DNA from: Enchytraeus crypticus
Taxonomy: Eukaryota; Annelida; Clitellata; Enchytraeida; Enchytraeidae
Direction of reading: 5' to 3'
Length of the DNA stretch: 64,000 bases
Assembly: GCA_905160935.1 (NCBI GenBank)
Contig: CAJHZI010000892.1
Coordinates: 62,001 to 126,000 of the forward strand
The translations under genes were made by a program, and so were the position numbers. The notes under the pieces were generated by a model, which made no database searches, was not told where the DNA came from, and worked only from the letters and a program-made list of their open reading frames with translations. Shown here piece after piece: positions 56,993 to 64,000 of this stretch (its first letter is position 1; each line of letters starts with the position of its first letter).

Positions 56993-59920
56993 TATGACTC
57001 AAGCAGCTTAGGGTTGTTCAATTATGAAGCGGCCCGGACACAACGCGATATTCTCAGATGTAGGGCTAAAAGAGGAGGATAAACGTAACTGAAGATCATA
57101 TATTCCCTGAATTCACTCGTCTTGTCACAGAACTATGCTTACTAGTTCTTGCTTCAATATTTCTGTTCACATCAATATCTTTGACCTGATTTGCAGATAT
57201 CTTTGATGCATTAGCTACTCCTAACTTTTCTTGATCACTCACATTATTTTAAGAGAAAACTTTGAATTCTTTTTGTATACTTATTGCTGCAGCTTTATAC
57301 ACATAAATCTCACTTTGTTGATTTTAACACCACCTATGATGACGTCACAAGGCGACAATGACAGAACATATAAATTAGCTGAGGTTTAACTGAAATTTAG
57401 TGTAAAACTAGTAGTAAATTTAATTTAATACCAGCTTTAGCGAGCTGCGAACTTGATAGTGGGTAACTATGTACCGCAATTTAACCAAAGAAAATTACAT
57501 GTAACGTTAGTAAGTCATCAAGTGAATTATCACACACACTCTGTGAATTAAACTAATAATAAGAGCACGACGAGGTCAAATATCAACTAAATCACTCAAT
57601 GTAAACTTTGGTCCAGTAATTTATCGATGATTCGATTACGTATCGAGAATTCAAATATATAAAAATATGAGTTATATTCCTCTATTGTATGTCAGTGGCC
57701 ACTTTCCAGCATAATGTACAATTAACCGCAAGTCTATTCTCAAGTTTATGTGTGAACTGGCCAAGCCTGCACTTAACATCTTAACATCAGCATCTCTTAA
57801 CTTACTCCTATTTAAATACGAATAGAAAATCAGTACAAATAGAAAATTGAAAGATTGTATCAATATCAAAATTGAAAATGCTAGGACCTACAAATAGGTA
57901 GTGCAATCTGAATTAGAAGGAACCTAGCGTTTGCTACCATTGAAAGACCTAATAAACTTTAGTCCCGGCTAGGTTGCCTCTGATAGTGTCATCTGTGATA
58001 AGAAACAGACGTTAAACTTATCCTTTATCTAAGTACGATCCGCTATTAAGAATCATCATTTATCACATTTATCTTGATAAATCTGAAACATTTTACATAT
58101 TATTCTAAATTGATTTAACAGAACCGGCTTACCATTCAACTGCGTATCCACTATTCAACCGCTACTGACCACCGTGTGTTCAAAACGGACATATCTACAT
58201 GGGGCATTTTCAATACTACGCTTTAGCCGCAACAGCTACTGCCAATTAATAAAATCTATTTCTACACAATTGACATTCTAGAACCATAGCCTAGCTGAAA
58301 GTGCATTTCATTGGCCCAAATAGCATCCCACAGAGTTTAATAATATACCAATAAAACCGGAATTAACCGGAGTCAAAGCTATTTGGAATTCCACTGCACA
58401 AGTCGCACCCTAAACATTGAAATCCATGACACCTTTTTACATCGATTCTCTGAAATTGATTTGACGGTTTATTTTCTAGCAGTTTCGACTCGTCGTTAAC
58501 TACCTATATGATATACAATTTGTGACAGTTGGCAAGTTGCAGCCCTTAGCAAGCTGCTCTTATACGCTATACACTACAGCCAGTATATATAGACGATTGC
58601 GGACACAGAATGAAATGCACGTCAAACCTAAGGCTCTATTATGAACACATAAATACACGTGACACTGTCATCTCTTTAGATCCTTTCGCTACATTAAGTT
58701 GTCACGTAAACGCATATAGAAAATGTTCAGATGACAGCTCTCTAAGTTATTCCTACAAAAAGTTATTCAGGTATGAGGTTACACGAACAAAAATGCGCTG
58801 AGCTATTGTTACCCTTCTGGTGCTAGTTGAGCACAAAGAGGAGTCATGTGCCGCACAAAGTGCCGCATAAAACTGATACGATCGCATTGTAATGTTCGAA
58901 GCCAAATTTACAATTGAAAGCTATTTGAATATTTAGATATTGTTTGAATGTCTCCATCTGTCTGATTGTCTTTCTATGTCAGTTTTTCATTATCTTAGTC
59001 TGTTAAGAAACAATTCTCTCTGTCTGCCTTTTTGTCGGTCTATCTGTCATGTTCTCGTTATTTTCCCTATCTCTCATTCATAAGTTACGTATATAAAACC
59101 AGTGATAGGAAAAAATTAACTAAGTAAAGTTTAAACTAACGTTAAACTAAGAAAATCCAGCTAATATTTAGTATTTTAGTAGGATAAAGGTGTAAAATTA
59201 TTTGTTAAACTTAACTAAAATATTTAACTACTTTTAAGCTTAGATTTTACAAATCTAATTTAACAACACTTGAATGTCGAAATGGCCTATCACCAGTCAA
59301 GCAAATACCTCTGCTACTATTTATACAATTAATTGCTATTCAATGTATGCAGGTTCCGTGAGATTAAGCTATATATATATCTGCCATTGGAATAAACAAC
59401 GTATCGCATTTAATTGATATACCAATATGGTAGGGTATACAAGACATGTACTCTGACCCATGTTTAACTTTAGCCTACCTTATGTAAATGGCAGTGGAGT
59501 AAGAATTTGAGGAATTTTCCACCTGCCTAATTATATAATCGAGGCTCCGTGATAAGATTTATCTTATTAAATGTAATCTTTATTGTTCGTAGCCATTTTA
59601 CATAGGATTACGATAAGGTGATTATATAACACTAGAGCCAAACGATGGCTTTAAAGTTTAAACAATTTTTCAGGTCCGCTCCATGCGCTAGACATGCCAG
59701 GTACTTTTATTTGAGTTGCTTTATAATTTTTAGCTAATTTTATTCATTTGCGTATTATTCGTAATTACTTTTTATTATTTAATGAATGTTTTAATCAAGT
59801 ATTGCAGCTAATGTGAATATACATACATGTATATCCCTCCAGGGCCTGATCTGAACAAACTTATTGTCTCATTGGTGCCATCAATAGTGAGGGGGCAGTG
59901 CTTAACTGCCCCCTCACTGG
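56993..59920. other. Intergenic unique DNA, 2.9 kb
   Basis: No exon-like stretch with a family signature on either strand. A decayed family G tail lies near 57975-58025 (aaacagacgttaaacttat). Confidence 0.4.
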
Positions 59921-59921
59921 T

Positions 59922-60050
59922 TGGAGCCAGTGGTCATGTCGGTAAGATATTCGACCGAGGATCAGTAGGTGCTGGGTTCAAATCTTGGGCTCGCCCGTCA
60001 CTGTCATCGCTTTCGAGTGAGGAAACTGACGTTAGCATTAGCTTTTTTAA
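59922..60050 (+). repeat. SINE-like family A
   Basis: 'ttggagccagtggtcatgtc', 'ggtaagatattcgaccgagg', 'gctgggttcaaatcttggg' and 'cgctttcgagtgaggaaact': a good reference copy of the family. Confidence 0.8.
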
Positions 60051-60162
60051 ACTAACTAAAACAGAATCTAGAGTCTGTAGCCCATTTAAATTTGGGCTTT
60101 CCTATCATTATCAGCGACGAAACATCTTGGACAGGCACTTTCTCGCTCTACTGATCCTAACT

Positions 60163-60250
60163 GCCTTGATTCAATCAACATCAGATGCCTTGATTCAATC
60201 AACATAAGCTGCCTTGATTAAATCATCATTATCAAATGCCTTGATTCAAT
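60163..60250. repeat. 24-bp tandem repeat
   Basis: Four imperfect copies of 'tgccttgattcaatcaacat'. Confidence 0.8.
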
Positions 60251-60727
60251 CATTAACAGTTTTATCCCTAATGGATGTGGTAGTATAGAATTTAGAAGAC
60301 TACGCAACATGGCAGGAAAAATTATGCAAGCTAAATACTTAAATAATTGACATCTTCAAATGTGAGTTTAAATTAATTTAATAAGGTGCATCATTTAAGG
60401 TTTACTTTTAATTAATTAAGTTTTATCTTTAGTTGAGTAAAAATATATTATAGAAGTGTTAATTAAATGTAACCTTTCAAACAATGACTCAATGTTTTGC
60501 TGTAATTTACCTCTTAATTTACTTAGTTTATTTATTTATTTATTTATTTAATTTACTTAATTTGGCGGAGTTCGTCGGTTTTTAACAACTAACCAGCTGC
60601 TACTGAAGCTGTTCAAGTTACCTTGTTCTATTTGTTGACCCCTCAGAGAACAAATTGAGAGACTTCACCTCTAAGTACAGATAGTTCAACTTTCTATCAG
60701 ATACATAAATGAGAATAGATTATCCTG

Positions 60728-60890
60728 TCTCAACAGTGTTACCATATCTCAACAGTGCTAACATATCTCAACAGTGCTACCATATCACAACAGTGCTACC
60801 ATATCTAAACAGTGGTGGGCTAGTGTTGGACTAGTGTTGGACTAGTGTTGGACTAGTGCTGAGTTAGTGTTGCACTAGTGTTGGTGTATG
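60728..60890. repeat. Two adjacent short minisatellites
   Basis: Four to five copies of a 20-bp unit (accatatctcaacagtgcta) then five copies of a 12-bp unit (tgttggactagt). Confidence 0.85.
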
Positions 60891-61154
60891 CTGTTTCCAG
60901 TCGTCAGAGTTTAACCTGCAATCAACACTGTGTTCCTGAAGTGAATAGGCCAAGATATAATGTCAAAAGCTAAACGTTCCCATGGAGCGAAAAGGTCAGT
61001 AGATAACGACAAATCAACATGCGTAATATTTATCAACTTAGCGCTTGATGAAATTAGCAACTTCACAAAACGACATCTTTACAAATATGAGCAAGTATCC
61101 GACATGTACAGTGAATCAACTTGACTTGGGATGGGCTGAATGTGTCACTTTAAT

Positions 61155-61235
61155 ACTTTTTAAGAATAATAACAATAAAGGTTTAACGTCCGTCCCTCCA
61201 TATAAGGATGATGTCAGGAACGTCCCCACATCACG
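61155..61235 (-). repeat. SINE-like family G tail
   Basis: 'aataataacaataaaggttt', 'aacgtccgt' and 'tataaggatgatgtcaggaa'. Confidence 0.7.
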
Positions 61236-61449
61236 TGTCACTATACATCGATTCACCAAAGCAATCTGAAAGCAATGTCTAAAGAGAACGATACATCCCA
61301 CTACAATCTACATGTATATCTGCAGAATATCTGTGTGCATTATATAAGCATTTTTAGCTTTAGAATCTCTGAAAAGTTACCTGTTAATACTAAATTATTA
61401 ATTAAACATTAATATTCTAATGTTATTCATATAATTGTAAAATAACCCC

Positions 61450-61690
61450 GTGTTTAGCCCGGTGTGGTTAAGACCACTGCAGAATACTGCAACCGCAAAC
61501 AAGCTGCCGTGTAAGTAAGATGCGACTAAGACAGGAGCTGAGGAATGCAAAGGGGATCCACCTAATCATGAACTTTTTCCCCAAGACTAAATGGTAGTTA
61601 GTCTATTATAGAACTGAGGAAGGCAGCGGGAAACCACCTCAGAAGCTATATTATTACCAAGCTACAGGCTACATTACAGAAAAGCAAATA
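61450..61690 (+). repeat. SINE-like family D
   Basis: Two 'gctgaggaatgcaaagg / gaactgaggaaggcagcggg' modules in series and 'aaaccacctcagaagc', suggesting an internally duplicated copy. Confidence 0.65.
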
Positions 61691-63170
61691 GGCTGTGCAT
61701 AAATTGAACTCAAGTCAATAACTTATAGAATTAGGCATATAACCCTACAATAAGCTCAGAACATCAAAGCACCTAACTAGCATATTAGTATTATATAGCA
61801 AACACATTCTAAACTTTAATCTGCAATTAGAAAGTAGAGTATCAAAACTAGGCTATCCGGTTTCTAGCAGCGCGATGGTTAAGCTGCTGCAAGGTTTATA
61901 TTAAAAAATAGTTTAATACATTTATTGTAGCAAGATTAGTATAGCATATACATGTATATGGATAATTTATTTTTTTATTTATTATATTTACATATGCTAT
62001 TGTAATTATTTTATCACTTAATTTTTATTTTATTTTACTTTGTTTATGTAATAATTATTTTAAAATTAAGATATTTAATAGAGTTCGCGATATTTTTACT
62101 AACATTTCTACCGAATGCAAAATTGTTATCAGTTGAAATAGTCCGTTTTTAAAATAATTCAAATAACCGCGTACAAGCTCATACGACTTCTTAGGTTCTA
62201 AAGTAATTGAATGACATTGAGATCTATGTGCATGTGTGCCTATACTATGTGTCTATGTACCTATAAACGAAATAAGTCAACTTTCTGATTCTTTCGCCTA
62301 GCACGCTTGTAAATGGCCAGGGTATTAAGGGTAAATCCAGTATGCATTTATGACTTTTTTGATTCACTTTCAGTGGTAAAATTTCTGCGGCGTTAACAGG
62401 ATAATTATTTGAAGGGGAAGACATTCACATACTGGACCGAATATCATCTTATTTCACCATTTATGTTACGTGATGAAATTGATAAAAGAAAAAAAACGGA
62501 AATGGAAAAATATATAATAAGTTTTTTATTCTATGCTACGATGACACTGAGTAAATGCCTACGCCACTGTTTACATTGGACTATTATTAATCCCACAAAG
62601 AGTTTATTTAACTAGGACCAAAGCGGGGACTTCACTGAATTACTTGACTTTTGGTGTGATAGAAAATAAATTAGAAAATTATGTAATTTTTATTTAAATA
62701 AATTTAAAACTATTTTTTACAATAGTTAAATGGGATCAAAACCTTTCTCTATCTCCTCTCAGGCCCATTCTATTCTTACCTAAGCCACGGGCTCTATGCC
62801 TTAAGCATACAAGCCAGATATGACGGGCATGCATGTATGTTTTGCATATGCATACAACTGCGCACGCACCCAATGGAACATTGTACGTGTGGGTACCACT
62901 TATGTGCATGGAATTTTTCTGTTCATTTAAACGTAAGAAGGAGTAATTGTGCATGTATGCACATTTGAATGTGTGCGTGTACTAAGTCTGAATCTCTGCA
63001 TGGATATGGTCATACGTTCGTGTGTATACGTGGCTGTACGTATATGTATGTGTAAGATGCAGTATGTATGCATTATGAAGTATTTTATCAAGAGATGAGC
63101 GTGTGTTGTATAGGAACGTTGTACGAGGTGAGATGACGGTGCTATAGCTGTATACCACAGGTCAGATAAT
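61691..63170. other. Intergenic unique DNA
   Basis: AT-rich to 62720, then a GT-rich stretch (tgtatgtgtgcg motifs) at 62800-63110. No gene seen. Confidence 0.4.
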
Positions 63171-63184
63171 TGTGGAGTCATGGG

Positions 63185-63520
63185 AAGCGAAAGAAGAGAG
63201 AGCGAGAGGAGTAAGAGAGAGAGACAGAGAGAGACAGCAAGAGAGAGACAGAAAGACAGGCGGTCATACAGACAGAGACCGACAGACAGAGACAGAGAGA
63301 CAGACGGATAGCCTGACAGACAGAGAGACAGAGACAGTCAGAGATAGAGAGAGTGTGAGAGAGAAGACGGAGAGAGAGAGAGAGAGAGTGATAGTGTAGC
63401 GATGAGAAATATAGAGGTAGAACCAAAGAAAGCCAGGAACAGTAAAAACTATAGACAGAGTGAGAGCGATAGAGAATTTGTGAGAGAAGAGGAGAAGAGA
63501 GAGAAAGAAAGCGATAGAAA
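63185..63520. repeat. GA/CAGA-rich simple sequence
   Basis: Purine-rich run of gagaga and gacagaga motifs. Open frames on both strands follow from the composition. Confidence 0.9.
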
Positions 63521-63734
63521 CAAATAAAAATAGCCAATCCAATTAGGAAAGGAAAGATTTTTAATGAGATTCAAAAACTGTGAACAATTTACGAACGAAA
63601 CAAAGAAAATTCAAATAAAAATGTCTTATCTCAATATCGCGATTGTCATAATGTAGCAGCCTACATATAACCTATGTACATTATATGACGATATCTAGAA
63701 CTATATTCTGTACATCTCTGTCATTCCCCACCTA

Positions 63735-63763
63735 TTTATCCCTCTCTCTCTCTCTCTCTCTCG

Positions 63764-63805
<42 letters not shown>

Positions 63806-63806
63806 T
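63735..63806. repeat. (CT)n microsatellite
   Basis: About 60 bp of CT interrupted by 'gatctcta', ending in CA repeats. Confidence 0.9.
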
Positions 63807-64000
63807 ACTCTCTATGTGAGTTCTGCTTTTAGGTTAATTGAATAATACAATAGTATATTTACTGTATTTGTTTAGTGTTTATTTTAGTGTCTCAGCGTGC
63901 TTAGATGTTTATCTACATTATTTTCTAGCAATTTTCTAACCTGCTGCACAGTCAAAGCTCATCATCACAGAAAGAAGAACTTATTCCATGAAGTCACAAG

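Noticed and set aside
63178-63542. Leu/Ser-rich minus-strand frames of 92-119 codons
   Set aside because: Product of the GA/CT-rich simple sequence.
63930-64000. Possible exon at the right edge after 'ctaacctgctgcacag'
   Set aside because: An open frame follows an acceptor-like sequence, but about 50 bp is too little to support a call.

Overview
The window is nuclear DNA of a bilaterian animal, most likely a lophotrochozoan such as a mollusc. That assignment is inferred from small-exon gene structures with GT/AG introns, an FMRFamide-receptor-like GPCR, a stefin-type cystatin, abundant tRNA-derived SINE-like repeats, LINE and mariner debris, and very many minisatellites. The species cannot be named. 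Exons were joined by hand from splice consensus, reading phase and remembered family conservation; no alignment was run.

Layout. (1) 1-11231 (+): ten exons forming the 3' part of an EML-like WD40 microtubule-associated protein gene; it continues off the left edge, and intron 2 holds a 3.9-kb satellite of a 20-bp unit. (2) 14559-20454 (-): a complete seven-exon CHMP1 (ESCRT-III) gene, about 201 aa, with tandem arrays at several exon edges and a LINE fragment in one intron. (3) 21877-25330 (-): an unrecognised 2.5-kb reading frame with a nine-residue repeat and internal stops, preceded by the C-terminal part of a retroelement ORF in the same frame. (4) 26189-28015 (+): a single-exon type II membrane protein with a glycosyltransferase-like C-terminal domain carrying a DxD motif. 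(5) 32758-34956 (+): a complete three-exon cystatin B (stefin) gene. (6) 37862-51212 (-): a complete four-exon peptide GPCR, 437 aa, with a long intron 2. (7) 51213-64000: no gene I can support; SINEs, low-complexity DNA and unique AT-rich sequence.

The five named genes look like unrelated housekeeping or signalling genes, with no operon-like logic. The most striking feature is structural. Several tandem arrays begin at, or include, exon boundaries: the 3' splice sites of CHMP1 exons 4 and 5, the CHMP1 stop codon, the 5' splice sites of GPCR exons 2 and 3, and the 3' splice site of cystatin exon 3. In CHMP1 the arrays multiply complete 3' splice sites together with the first exon bases, and every decoy I translated leads to a premature stop. 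SINE-like families A-G named below are labels used only here.
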